Source: Pelatocladus maniniholoensis HA4357-MV3 (lineage in GTDB: Bacteria > Cyanobacteriota > Cyanobacteriia > Cyanobacteriales > Nostocaceae). Taken from it: a stretch of 61,545 nucleotides of DNA. The DNA lies in contig JAHHHW010000087.1 of the NCBI GenBank assembly GCA_019359115.1, positions 1 to 61,545 of the forward strand, given 5' to 3'. The notes beneath the pieces were generated by a model, which was not told where the DNA came from, searched no databases, and saw only the letters and a list, made by a program, of their open reading frames with translations. The first letter of the stretch is position 1; every line of letters starts with the position of its first letter. Position numbers and translations under genes: made by a program. This document shows positions 33,956 to 42,412 of the stretch, piece by piece.

Positions 33956-36337
33956 TCACGACTTCAGATCAATGCTGACTTTTTCAATCGAGCCAGTAAA
34001 GGCGAAGGGTGGTTTATATGCGTTGCTAACAGGAGCTTGCAAATCCATCCCCACATCCTGACTATCTACACCAAATCGTCCCGGAACAGTCTTTTCTATT
34101 CGACCCTGACCGACTTGGCGACCGTTAATAAACAACTTGCCAGTACCGCCTTTACCAGCACCGCCGCCATCGTAGTCAAAGTCAAAGCGCACCTTGACCT
34201 TACCAGTAGGTACAGAAGTTGACGAGGTAATGGAGGTGCGATCAAGGTCAAACCAGTTGTAGTCGTAGGTGAGTTTGCCATCTTTGATATAAAGGGTGTA
34301 ACCGCCTGTAGTTCCCCCCAATGCCAAAATAACTCCTTCAGCACCTTTGTCTGGAATTACCAAATCAGCTGTGATGCTGTGGGATTTATTTTTCATATTC
34401 GGTGCGATTCCTTCTGACAGACGGGTCATCCCCTGATATAAATCAAAGTGGTTACGACCCGTTGTAAAGCTGGGACGTAAGTTGACATCTAGCCTTTCAG
34501 CAAAACGATCATCTAGAGGAAATACGTTGTACTTCTCACCTTCTAGGAGAAAAAGCGCTTGCATTTCCTTTAATTTTTCAGGATTTTTTGCTGACAAGTC
34601 ATTAGCTTGGGTGAAATCCTCATTCAGGTTGAACAATTCCCACTTATCTTGGTCAAAGGGAACTGTACCAGCATTAATCCAAGGCATGCGGTTATGGAAT
34701 GCCGATGCCATCCAGCCATCGTCGTAAATTGCCCGATGCCCAAACATCTCGAAATATTGAGTATCGTGTTGTTCATCTGCCTTATTAGCTCCTTTATCAA
34801 AGGTGTAAGTCAAGCTCACTCCTTCGATAGGCTTTTGAGCAATCCCGTCAAAGAATCTTGGCTCTTCGATGCCAGCGACTTCTAACAGAGTTGGTGCAAT
34901 ATCAATTACATGGTGGAATTGTTGTCGCAGTCCATTTTTATCTTTAATCTGCTTTGGCCAAGAAATCACCATCGCATTACGAGTGCCGCCAAAATGGGAA
35001 GCTACTTGCTTTGTCCAGCGAAATGGCGTGTCCATTGCCCAAGCCCAACTTACAGCATAGTGCGGTGAGGTTTCGGGACTGCCCCAGATGTCATAACATT
35101 TCAGATTATCTGCCATTGTCAGATTCAATCCGTTGAGATTGAGAAGCTCGTTACAGGAACCAATCAGACTACCTTCGGCACTAGCGCCGTTATCGCCTAC
35201 GATGTAAATAATCAATGTATTGTCCAGTTTTTCGAGGTCTTTGATCGCATCTACTACTCGTCCAACTTCGCGATCAGCATATTCCAAATAACCCGCATAG
35301 GTTTCCATCTCCCGTGCCAAGATTGTTTGCTCCTCTGGGCTGAAGCTATCCCAAGCAGGCATTTGTTCCGGTCGTGGTGTAAGTTGGGCATCGTTAGGAA
35401 TTACACCGAGCTTCTTCTGGCGTTCAAAAATAATTTCTCTTTGTTTGTCCCAACCGTGGTCAAACTTACCTCTGTACTTTTCTGGATATTTTGGTGGTGG
35501 TTGGTGAGGTGCGTGGGTGGCTCCTGGTGCAAAATAAGCGAAGAAAGGGCGATCAGGTGCGATCGCTTGTTCGTAGTTAATCCAGGCAATGGCTTTGTCT
35601 GCTAGGTCGTGGGTCAGATTATAGCCTTCTTCTGGTGAAGCGGGTTGGTTAACAGGGTTCTGGTTCTCATATAGCGTGGGATACCACTGGTCGGTTTCAC
35701 CACCAATAAAACCGTAGAAATAGTCAAAACCCAAGCCATTGGGCCAGCGATCAAATGGGCCTACCCCACTGGTTTGGTTATCTGGAACATTGTGATTTTT
35801 ACCAAACCAAGCGGTGCTGTAACCGTTTTGCTGTAAGATTTGTCCAATTGTTGCGGTACTCTTGGGAATCAAACCTGTATAGCCTGGATACGCTGTTGCT
35901 AGTTCCTGAATTGTTCCTGAGCCAACAGAGTGATGATTGCGACCTGTAAGCAGTGCTGCACGAGTGGGTGAGCAAAGTGCCGTGGTGTGAAAGCGGTTAT
36001 AGCGTAAACCATTGGCTGCTAATCGATCTAGGGTAGGGGTTTCAATCGAACCACCAAAGGTTTTGGCGGCTCCAAAGCCAACATCATCTAACAATACTAG
36101 AAGAATGTTGGGTGCGTCTTGTTTGGCTTCAGGTGCTTTGAGGACAGACGGATCTGGTTTGGCAGTCTGGTAAGTAATTCCAATCTTCCCATCAAATTTA
36201 GGATCGGGTTGGGGTAGAAGTTCAGTGGCGGATGCAAAAGGTGCGATCGCCAATAATACAAACAAAATGCTGAGTATGAAGAGGATTAATCTCCTCAGCA
36301 TTGCATTGAGTTTGAGTAATAAAGTTGCGTGCATCAC
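33956..36337 (-). CDS. Exported arylsulfatase (CSPTR type), copy 2
   Basis: 793 aa, clearly a paralogue of the neighbour at 31462-33852 with the same layout. An N-terminal signal (LFILSILFVLLAIAPFASA) is followed by LLVLLDDVGFGAAKTFGG, the FGly motif TALCSPTRAALLTGRNHHS (Cys122), WFGKNHNVPDNQ, PGATHAPHQPP and YIVGDNGAS. The C-terminal lectin-like part ends FAFTGSIEKVSIDLKS. A second ATG at codon 13 (MLRRLIL) would give a more normal signal peptide. The two sulfatases differ in the variable substrate-facing loops (for example SCNELLNLNGLNL here), so they may cleave different esters. Confidence 0.93.
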   Translation of the reverse strand: MMHATLLLKLNAMLRRLILFILSILFVLLAIAPFASATELLPQPDPKFDGKIGITYQTAKPDPSVLKAPEAKQDAPNILLVLLDDVGFGAAKTFGGSIETPTLDRLAANGLRYNRFHTTALCSPTRAALLTGRNHHSVGSGTIQELATAYPGYTGLIPKSTATIGQILQQNGYSTAWFGKNHNVPDNQTSGVGPFDRWPNGLGFDYFYGFIGGETDQWYPTLYENQNPVNQPASPEEGYNLTHDLADKAIAWINYEQAIAPDRPFFAYFAPGATHAPHQPPPKYPEKYRGKFDHGWDKQREIIFERQKKLGVIPNDAQLTPRPEQMPAWDSFSPEEQTILAREMETYAGYLEYADREVGRVVDAIKDLEKLDNTLIIYIVGDNGASAEGSLIGSCNELLNLNGLNLTMADNLKCYDIWGSPETSPHYAVSWAWAMDTPFRWTKQVASHFGGTRNAMVISWPKQIKDKNGLRQQFHHVIDIAPTLLEVAGIEEPRFFDGIAQKPIEGVSLTYTFDKGANKADEQHDTQYFEMFGHRAIYDDGWMASAFHNRMPWINAGTVPFDQDKWELFNLNEDFTQANDLSAKNPEKLKEMQALFLLEGEKYNVFPLDDRFAERLDVNLRPSFTTGRNHFDLYQGMTRLSEGIAPNMKNKSHSITADLVIPDKGAEGVILALGGTTGGYTLYIKDGKLTYDYNWFDLDRTSITSSTSVPTGKVKVRFDFDYDGGGAGKGGTGKLFINGRQVGQGRIEKTVPGRFGVDSQDVGMDLQAPVSNAYKPPFAFTGSIEKVSIDLKS

Positions 36338-36410
36338 TTAATATTTATATAGTTAATAGACTTAGTAGCATTAGTCGAGGGAAATGCAAGGAAGAAGGTT
36401 AAAGGGAGTG

Positions 36411-37472
36411 TCAACTTCCCAATTCCAGATCCCCGATTCCTTTGACCAAGCGAAATCCAATATGTGTGGTTCCAGTATCGGGGGCTTGAGATTCCCGTGC
36501 TGCTGGACGGTAGCGACTGCAATAGTTTTTTGCACACAGGTAAGAACCGCCTTTGACAACATGCAATGCACCTTCTTGAGGTTTCTTCGGATCAAAGCTC
36601 TGATTCTGTGCTGGACCTGTAGGATTGATACTGTGGGCTTTGTTAGCGTGTCCTAAACTATACCAGTCGGAAGTCCATTCCCAGACGTTGCCCGTCATGT
36701 CGTATAATCCATAACTATTGCGTGGAAAAGAGCCGACCGGAGCTGTACCTATATAACCATCCGCTTTTGTGTTGAAAAACGGGAAGATTCCCTGCCAGGT
36801 GTTGGCATTTTTTGCAGAATACTGTTTGCTACGAATATAATTCTTGTTATCTAAGTTGCCAAGAGCAGCATATTCCCACTGAGCTTCCGTAGGTAGTGAT
36901 TTACCAGCCCATTGAGCGTAGGCGATCGCATCTTCGTAGGCAATGTGAACTACTGGGTATTTTTCTTTACCTTTGATATTGCTGTTGGAGCCAAAGGGAT
37001 GCTGCCAATTTGCACCCGGAACCCAGTGCCACCAACTTAGGTAAGCTACTTGCTTGGTATTCTCATCTGGTGGCTGAAAGACTAGAGAACCAGGAGCGCG
37101 CTGTTCATCGGGTAAGTCGGGAAACTGTGCTTGAGACAAGGGACGCTCCGCAACTGTCATATATCCTGTTGCTTTAACAAACTCAGTAAACTGGGCGTTT
37201 GTTATTTCGTATTTGTCGATGCAGAAGCTACTGACAACTACATCCTGGGCTGATTGCTCTTCGACAAAACCCGAATTATCCGAACCGATGTGGAAACTTC
37301 CTCCAGGAATAAACACCATCTTCTCTGGACAAGAGAATTCTGTTAATGATGAGTTTGCTGTTCTCGTTGTAGCTGCAATTGCAACTGGGGTGATTGACAA
37401 AACAGCGATCGCGAACATGCAGATTAATGCTGATATCAGCCAATCATGATGTTTCTGATTATGGATGCCCAT
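36411..37472 (-). CDS. Formylglycine-generating enzyme (FGE/SUMF1 family)
   Basis: 353 aa. The FGE-sulfatase domain covers about 50-345 (MVFIPGGSFHIGSDNSGFVEEQ, FCIDKYEITNAQFTEFV, LPTEAQWEYAALG, DMTGNVWEWTSDWY). The active-site segment GGSYLCAKNYCSRYR carries two cysteines (Cys313 and Cys318) at the spacing of the copper-binding pair of authentic FGE, so this is a real oxidase and not just a family relative. It converts the sulfatase CxPxR cysteine to formylglycine using O2. The N-terminus (ISALICMFAIAVLSITPVAIAATT) looks like a Sec signal. The gene overlaps the DUF1269 gene by 14 bp and precedes both CSPTR sulfatases. Confidence 0.93.
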   Translation of the reverse strand: MGIHNQKHHDWLISALICMFAIAVLSITPVAIAATTRTANSSLTEFSCPEKMVFIPGGSFHIGSDNSGFVEEQSAQDVVVSSFCIDKYEITNAQFTEFVKATGYMTVAERPLSQAQFPDLPDEQRAPGSLVFQPPDENTKQVAYLSWWHWVPGANWQHPFGSNSNIKGKEKYPVVHIAYEDAIAYAQWAGKSLPTEAQWEYAALGNLDNKNYIRSKQYSAKNANTWQGIFPFFNTKADGYIGTAPVGSFPRNSYGLYDMTGNVWEWTSDWYSLGHANKAHSINPTGPAQNQSFDPKKPQEGALHVVKGGSYLCAKNYCSRYRPAARESQAPDTGTTHIGFRLVKGIGDLELGS

Positions 37473-38037
37473 ATTTGCAAACCATGTACTCGTGGTTTAA
37501 TCTATTTACGTTCTCAAAATCAGCATCAATAGCGATCGCCACAGCTACTTCATCCTTTAGACGCTGACAAGTAATCTTGGCTCCTAATTCGGTGAGAGTA
37601 TCAACCAGTTCTCTGACCCACTTGTGTTCAATAATGGCAATGATGGCAGAACTATCAGCACCCAGAGAGTAACCAATTTCCCTAAATTCTTGTTTGTCAA
37701 ACCCCAGATCCATGAATTTTCCGGAGAGAGTGCCAGATGTGCTACCCAGCACAATACCTGCAATCGGTCCACCAGCCAAAATACCGATAATAGCCCCTAA
37801 TATCCCACAAATACCTACACTTCGTTTGATTCCTACTGTCTGAACTGTCTGTTTGAAGAATAGCTTACCGTTTTCATCCTTAGTTATGACTGCTGCATTC
37901 CAAAGCCCGATCATTTTTTCCTTTTTGAGATGCTTTAGCTCCTCAAGCACTTCAACAGCCTGTTCTTGATTTGCAAATCTAGCAACAATTAGGTTAATAG
38001 GATTTTCAGCAACATTTTTCATAACGTATGACCGCAT
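37459..38037 (-). CDS. DUF1269-type protein
   Basis: 192 aa, or 187 from the second ATG at 38022. The N-terminal NLIVARFANQEQAVEVLEELKHL and WNAAVITKDENGKLFFKQT resemble DUF1269. A glycine-rich hydrophobic hairpin follows (GICGILGAIIGILAGGPIAGIVLGSTSG), then a C-terminal domain that repeats the first fold (GADSSAIIAIIEHKWVRELVDTL). These proteins are probably membrane-associated, possibly linked to stress; the function is unknown. Its 3' end overlaps the FGE gene, so the two are translated together. Confidence 0.78.
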   Translation of the reverse strand: MRSYVMKNVAENPINLIVARFANQEQAVEVLEELKHLKKEKMIGLWNAAVITKDENGKLFFKQTVQTVGIKRSVGICGILGAIIGILAGGPIAGIVLGSTSGTLSGKFMDLGFDKQEFREIGYSLGADSSAIIAIIEHKWVRELVDTLTELGAKITCQRLKDEVAVAIAIDADFENVNRLNHEYMVCKYGHP

Positions 38038-38129
38038 CTAATAGTGTTGATTAGTGTTGATTGACAGGTTTAATTGCTCTAAAGGGATGTTAGTACTGAT
38101 ACTAAATATCTAGTCCTCAACAACCGAGA

Positions 38130-39926
38130 TTAATCTTTTACTGGTTTTGTCTGTAGCTTCTCTAGTACCTGATCCACAGTAAAAGAAGCTGCTTTTTGAC
38201 GTGGTGGGAAGTCTTTAAAGCTTTGTAAGAAATCGCCAACATAACCCTGAGCTGGTACTAGTAGAAAAATATGTCTGAATAACCAGTCAGCATAGTTGTT
38301 TGCTTCATAGCTGGCTTTCTCAAATGGGTCACGTCGTAAGTTGTAAAGTTTTGGTACTCGCAGCTTGACTAACGGCTCACTCCAGACATCAAAACCTGTG
38401 GCTCGTTGTTCTAGGAACAAAGCTTTCCAATCTTGATATCGAAGTGCAGCCAAGTCACCATCGTCACTGAAATAAAAGAACTCTTTGCGAGGACTTTCTT
38501 TTTCTTGAGTTGTAAGGTATGTCAGGAAGTTGTAGCCATCAAGATGATTTTTGAATACTTTTTTGTCAACACGGTAGCCTTTGAGAAGTTTCTCCTTAAT
38601 ATCAGGTACACCAGCTACAGCTAAAAGCGTGGGAAACCAGTCTTGAGCGGACATAATTTCATTGGACACTACACCCGCCGGAATATGACCAGGCCAGCGC
38701 ACCATTGCAGGAACACGAAAGCCACCTTCCCAGTTTGTATCTTTTTCACCGTGGAACGGAGTCATACCACCATCGGGCCAGGTGAACACTTCGGCTCCAT
38801 TATCAGTAGTGTAGACAACAAGTGTATTATTTGTGATACCCAAGTCATCGAGTTTTTTCAGTAATTGTCCTACATGACCGTCATGTTCTACCATGCCATC
38901 GGCTTCAACACCCTGACCCGTGACGCCTTGAGACTCTGGCTTCAGGTGAGTAAAGACGTGCATTCGTGTGGAATTAAACCAGACAAAGAAGGGCTTACCT
39001 TGTTCATGGGATTGATCAATGAAGTTTGTAGTGGCGTCCATAAACTCCTGATCGATGGTTTCCATACGCTTGGTGTTTAGGGGTCCAGTATCCTCAATTC
39101 GTCCATCAGCATAACTGTGAAGCACTCCACGAGGACCATACTTTTTACGGAATTCTGGATTTTTAGGGTAGTCGGGGTTTTCTGGTTCTTCTTCTGCGTT
39201 TAGGTGATAGAGATTGCCGAAAAACTCATCAAATCCGTGATTGGTGGGTAGAAACTCATCGCGATCGCCCAGGTGGTTCTTGCCAAATTGTCCGGTGGTG
39301 TAACCCAGTGGCTTGAGTAATTCTGCAATAGTTGGATCTTCTGGACGAATTCCTAAGTCTGCACCAGGTAATCCCACTTTTGTCAATCCCGTGCGGAAGG
39401 GGCTTTGACCAGTGATAAAAGCTGCTCGACCTGCGGTACAGCTATTTTCACCATAGTAGTCAGTGAACATCACACCTTCCTTGGCTATACGGTCAATATT
39501 AGGTGTTTGGTAGCCCATGATGCCTCGGTTGTAAGCGCTAGTGTTAAACCAGCCAATATCATCGCCCATGATCACCAAAATATTAGGATGTTCAGGCTGC
39601 TTTGGTACTCCTAAAGGCGTTGGGGTTGCTGTAGGTAATTTAGTTTCTCCAGGTGTTGGATTAACTGATTTATAGTAACCATAGGACGAGGAATTAGCTG
39701 CTAGGGCAACACTATTGCCAAAGAAATTTGACAACAAAAAAATGATTATTACTGCTATCACTTTGGCTGCATAGAGAAATTGCGTGTGTAACTTATCATG
39801 ATTCGCTTTAACACACAAAACCTTTGAATTAGGATTTAAAACTGATTTTTGATAGAGCATAGTAATCAAGATAGAGATAGGACCAAATAATTTTAGATTT
39901 TGGATTTCATCGTGACATTTCGGCAC
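38130..39926 (-). CDS. Exported sulfatase with CxAxR activation motif
   Basis: 598 aa. An internal hydrophobic segment (VIAVIIIFLLSNFFGNSVALA, residues 56-76) suggests a signal peptide with a long leader, so the true start may be the ATG at codon 23. The core has ILVIMGDDIGWFNTSAYN, the motif NSCTAGRAAFITGQSPFRTG with Cys163, QFGKNHLGD, NSTRMHVFTH and YTTDNGAEVF. The residue two after the cysteine is Ala instead of Pro. CxAxR is better known from substrates of the radical-SAM maturase, but no such maturase gene is in the window. It lacks the C-terminal lectin-like part of the other two. Confidence 0.9.
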   Translation of the reverse strand: MPKCHDEIQNLKLFGPISILITMLYQKSVLNPNSKVLCVKANHDKLHTQFLYAAKVIAVIIIFLLSNFFGNSVALAANSSSYGYYKSVNPTPGETKLPTATPTPLGVPKQPEHPNILVIMGDDIGWFNTSAYNRGIMGYQTPNIDRIAKEGVMFTDYYGENSCTAGRAAFITGQSPFRTGLTKVGLPGADLGIRPEDPTIAELLKPLGYTTGQFGKNHLGDRDEFLPTNHGFDEFFGNLYHLNAEEEPENPDYPKNPEFRKKYGPRGVLHSYADGRIEDTGPLNTKRMETIDQEFMDATTNFIDQSHEQGKPFFVWFNSTRMHVFTHLKPESQGVTGQGVEADGMVEHDGHVGQLLKKLDDLGITNNTLVVYTTDNGAEVFTWPDGGMTPFHGEKDTNWEGGFRVPAMVRWPGHIPAGVVSNEIMSAQDWFPTLLAVAGVPDIKEKLLKGYRVDKKVFKNHLDGYNFLTYLTTQEKESPRKEFFYFSDDGDLAALRYQDWKALFLEQRATGFDVWSEPLVKLRVPKLYNLRRDPFEKASYEANNYADWLFRHIFLLVPAQGYVGDFLQSFKDFPPRQKAASFTVDQVLEKLQTKPVKD

Positions 39927-40429
39927 TTCGGAAAGCTCAGTGCGAAACGCTCAGTCGAACGATTGTGGATTGGCTCCACTGATAAATCTGCTTACTCTGT
40001 AGCATCATCGTCATTTGTCTTTTTTCATTGCTTAGGGTTTCATAGCCATAAACTTTTCTAATAGTTGTCATTAATAAGACTCCTTGTTTCTAAATTAAAT
40101 GTAGATTAAACTACATTTATTCTTTATTGTTAGGTTTAATCCTAGCTTATAAAAATAAGATGCAAATAATAAATTTATAAGAACAAAATAACCTAATATT
40201 ACTGTTAAAAACTAGAACGTTTTGAGTGAGAAGTATTTGGTTAATATTATGAAAGTATTTGTAAATTGATGAGGGGTATCACCCTACAACTGAGAAAAAG
40301 TTTCTCATGATCATGACTTTATTAATAAAAATCAAAAATTTTCTTCGTTAAATCTCAATATGCTTCAGTTAAGATTTTTCACTTTTAGAAAAAAGCATAT
40401 AGCTATGTAGTATTCCGTCATTCTCTGAA
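39927..40429. other. 503-bp A/T-rich gap upstream of the sulfatase block
   Basis: No gene is recognised. The left part holds an imperfect foldback (TTTCGGCACTTCGGAAAG-like). The sulfatase promoter should lie here on the minus strand, but I cannot point to its elements. Confidence 0.45.
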
Positions 40430-40612
40430 CTCGACTTTATCCAAAATTAAGAATTCAGCTTTCTAGCTTTCTTTATTCGGCAAAAACCCTAGCTTTTTGG
40501 CAAATACTTTTTCCATATCACTGATTCTCGATAAATTTCAAAAACTAAAACTACCGTCCCACAATGGTTTCAGGGTCAGGTTTTGGGTTTAGTAAAAATG
40601 GATAAAGTCGAG
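40430..40612. mobile_element. 183-bp segment with 13-bp perfect terminal inverted repeats
   Basis: CTCGACTTTATCC (40430-40442) is exactly complemented by GGATAAAGTCGAG (40600-40612). There is no ORF inside. The arrangement suggests a non-autonomous mobile element, though no target duplication is evident. It is directly beside another inverted-repeat element at 40617-40707. Confidence 0.5.
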
Positions 40613-40616
40613 CTAA

Positions 40617-40707
40617 GGGACTTGCGTGAAAATAAAATACCAGTCAGGTAATTGATATAAAGCAGAAAAGTCATAAATGATTGGTACATTATTAAATTGC
40701 AAGTCCC
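40617..40707. mobile_element. 91-bp MITE-like element with GGGACTTGC ends
   Basis: GGGACTTGC (40617-40625) and GCAAGTCCC (40699-40707) are perfect inverted ends; TAA lies on both sides (40614-40616, 40708-40710). Beyond the nine base pairs the arms stay loosely complementary (AATAAAATAC against AATAATGTAC). It is A/T-rich inside and has no coding capacity. Confidence 0.55.
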
Positions 40708-40753
40708 TAACAGGATTTTGGATTACTCTGTCTTGAAGCTGCGATCGCATCAG

Positions 40754-41093
40754 AGAGCATTCCAAATGTTTAAAATCCCCACAGACTGGAAGTCTGGGAC
40801 TAGACAAACTAAGTCTCCTGAGCGGGCTAATTGTAGCCTGCGTAGGGTAGCCTGATGGCAAATGGGAAGCCCGTTCTACAGGCGCCTATGTTTTTCTAAC
40901 GGCGACTTCTAGTCGCTCTTGTTTTTTCAAAAATTGGGATGCTCCCCAATATACCGCTAACGGTTTAAACCGTTAGCTATTAGTTAAGCTAATAGCACAA
41001 GTCGTCTTCAGACGACTCAAAAAAATCAAGCAGTCTACTTAAGCAGACTTGAGCTATGAGCAGGTGGGTTTTTTGGACATTTGGGATACTCCC
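40754..41093. repeat. Cluster of dispersed repeats (copies 3-5 of GGGAGCATCCC, a 22-bp palindrome, second double-hairpin)
   Basis: Copies of AGAGCATTCCAAATGTTTAA (40754-40773) and, inverted, TTGGGATGCTCCC (40934-40946) and TTGGGATACTCCC (41081-41093) surround two structures. One is the perfect palindrome GCTAACGGTTTAAACCGTTAGC (40956-40977). The other is the second double-hairpin repeat (40986-41060), with AGTCGTCT-TC-AGACGACT at 41000-41017 and AGTCTACTT/AAGCAGACT at 41032-41049. Short CTCCCACACC/CTCTACACC repeats follow at 41101-41155. Confidence 0.65.
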
Positions 41094-41345
41094 GTTGTTA
41101 CACCCCTACACTCCCACACCTCTACACCTCTACACCTCTACAACACTCCCACACTTTGATTCATCTGCCTTTGTTGATTTCGCAGCTGTATCGGCAGTGT
41201 TTGATAACCATATGCTATGGTTTGTCATTTTTTCGTGTTGAGATTTTATTGAAAAATGACAAAAAAATATCTTATACACTTCAACTCTTGGCTGCTAAAT
41301 ACCGTTATATCCTTTGCTCGTAACTCTTTTTAGCACTAGATTCAC

Positions 41346-41478
41346 AATTAACCCCGGTGTGACCGGGGTTAATTTTTACCCATCTTTATGGGTGAAATTC
41401 ACTGTTTCGGAATAATCACTACGTGACTATAGTGACATAGGAAACGTTCAACCCAGCCCCAGTATCACTGGGGTTTTT
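41346..41478 (+). ncRNA. Candidate small RNA made of four hairpins with terminator
   Basis: Four stems lie in 130 bases: AATTAACCCCGGT-GTG-ACCGGGGTTAATT (41346-41374, then TTT), ACCCAT-CTTT-ATGGGT (41378-41393), CACTA...TAGTG (41417-41434) and CCCCAGTATCACTGGGG (41457-41473) followed by TTTTTCTTAT. The last has all features of a Rho-independent terminator on the plus strand. No ORF explains it, and the nearest plus-strand gene is far upstream. The first stem could itself end a shorter transcript. No known RNA family is claimed. From 41479 to 41895 I see nothing else. Confidence 0.4.
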
Positions 41479-41895
41479 CTTATGAAAGCATTAATACTAA
41501 CGCCAATCTGTAATATCGTCAATCTGTTAGCTTGTCTCGTAGGTTTTACTTCAAACTGATTTTAGTTTTGGAGTTTGCTAAACAATTTCAATTTACTTCT
41601 CAAAAAAGTATCTCTGATTAGAAAAAAATTTACTAGTGAAGATCACTATTTTTATATTCAACTTAACTTTTTAATTATTGAGGTATTTAGTTGCAAACTT
41701 GATTGCAATTTAATCCAGCAAATACATGATACTTGATATTGAGATAATGTTGAACTAGCTTAGAGTTAATGACAAAATAATTAACATTTTAGTAACCTGA
41801 TAAAAAGCCCTGTATTGAAAATCGGTGTGAGGATGTAAAGAGGAGAATCCATCAAAATTTTCCCTATATCTCTATCACCCCGATTCCCAGTCCCC

Positions 41896-42165
41896 TTATT
41901 GTTTTAACTGGCGAATATTGGCTTTACCAGCAGTCTTGTTTGTTTTGCGTATTCGCATAAGCACCGCTTGCTGGAAAATGCTTAGTAACTCAGCATCATC
42001 TTCATATTCTTGAATAAGATCAACCGTTACCTGTTGAGCATAGTAATCGCAGTCATTAATATTTTCTTTGTCTAAAGAGTTATGCAGAAATTGCATTTGC
42101 GTCTCGTCACTGTTACAAAGCAATTTTCCAGTTAGTTTGTTAAAAGATGATATTAGCTTGTTCAT
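41896..42165 (-). CDS. Small hypothetical protein, 89 aa
   Basis: An acidic N-terminal two thirds (NDCDYYAQQVTVDLIQEYEDDAELL) and a basic C-terminal tail (MRIRKTNKTAGKANIRQLKQ). Predicted helical and soluble; no family recognised. It lies upstream (in coordinates) of the receiver genes on the same strand, 247 bp from the nearest one, without a clear operon link. Confidence 0.5.
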   Translation of the reverse strand: MNKLISSFNKLTGKLLCNSDETQMQFLHNSLDKENINDCDYYAQQVTVDLIQEYEDDAELLSIFQQAVLMRIRKTNKTAGKANIRQLKQ

Positions 42166-42412
42166 TGCAGATATCTCTAATCAAAAGTAATGTATTAAAA
42201 GTATTTCTGATTTTGCATGAAAAAATAGCCATCTCTAAACTGTCATAAATCAGGTTAATTATACCTAGTAAATCAATTAACCAAGAGACTGTTTAAAAAG
42301 ATGAACATGTCAAATCTATGAATAATTTAGCAGCAAAAAATAAGCAGAAAATAAGCAATTAATAAAAAAAGAGTCAAAAATAGGATTATTCTGAAATCAT
42401 AATCAAGATATT

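Noticed and set aside
24361-39926. Calling the whole block one operon
   Set aside because: A 341-bp gap with a possible terminator lies between the sulfatases and MscS, and gaps of about 100-150 bp occur elsewhere; at least two transcripts are likely.
40613-40861. 82-codon minus-strand frame in the repeat-rich gap
   Set aside because: It spans the GGGACTTGC element and a dispersed repeat, so it is made of repeats rather than a gene.
41346-41478. Assignment to a named cyanobacterial small RNA such as Yfr1 or Yfr2
   Set aside because: A GGAAAC stretch is present, but the conserved motifs and repeated loop sequence of those families could not be confirmed by eye.
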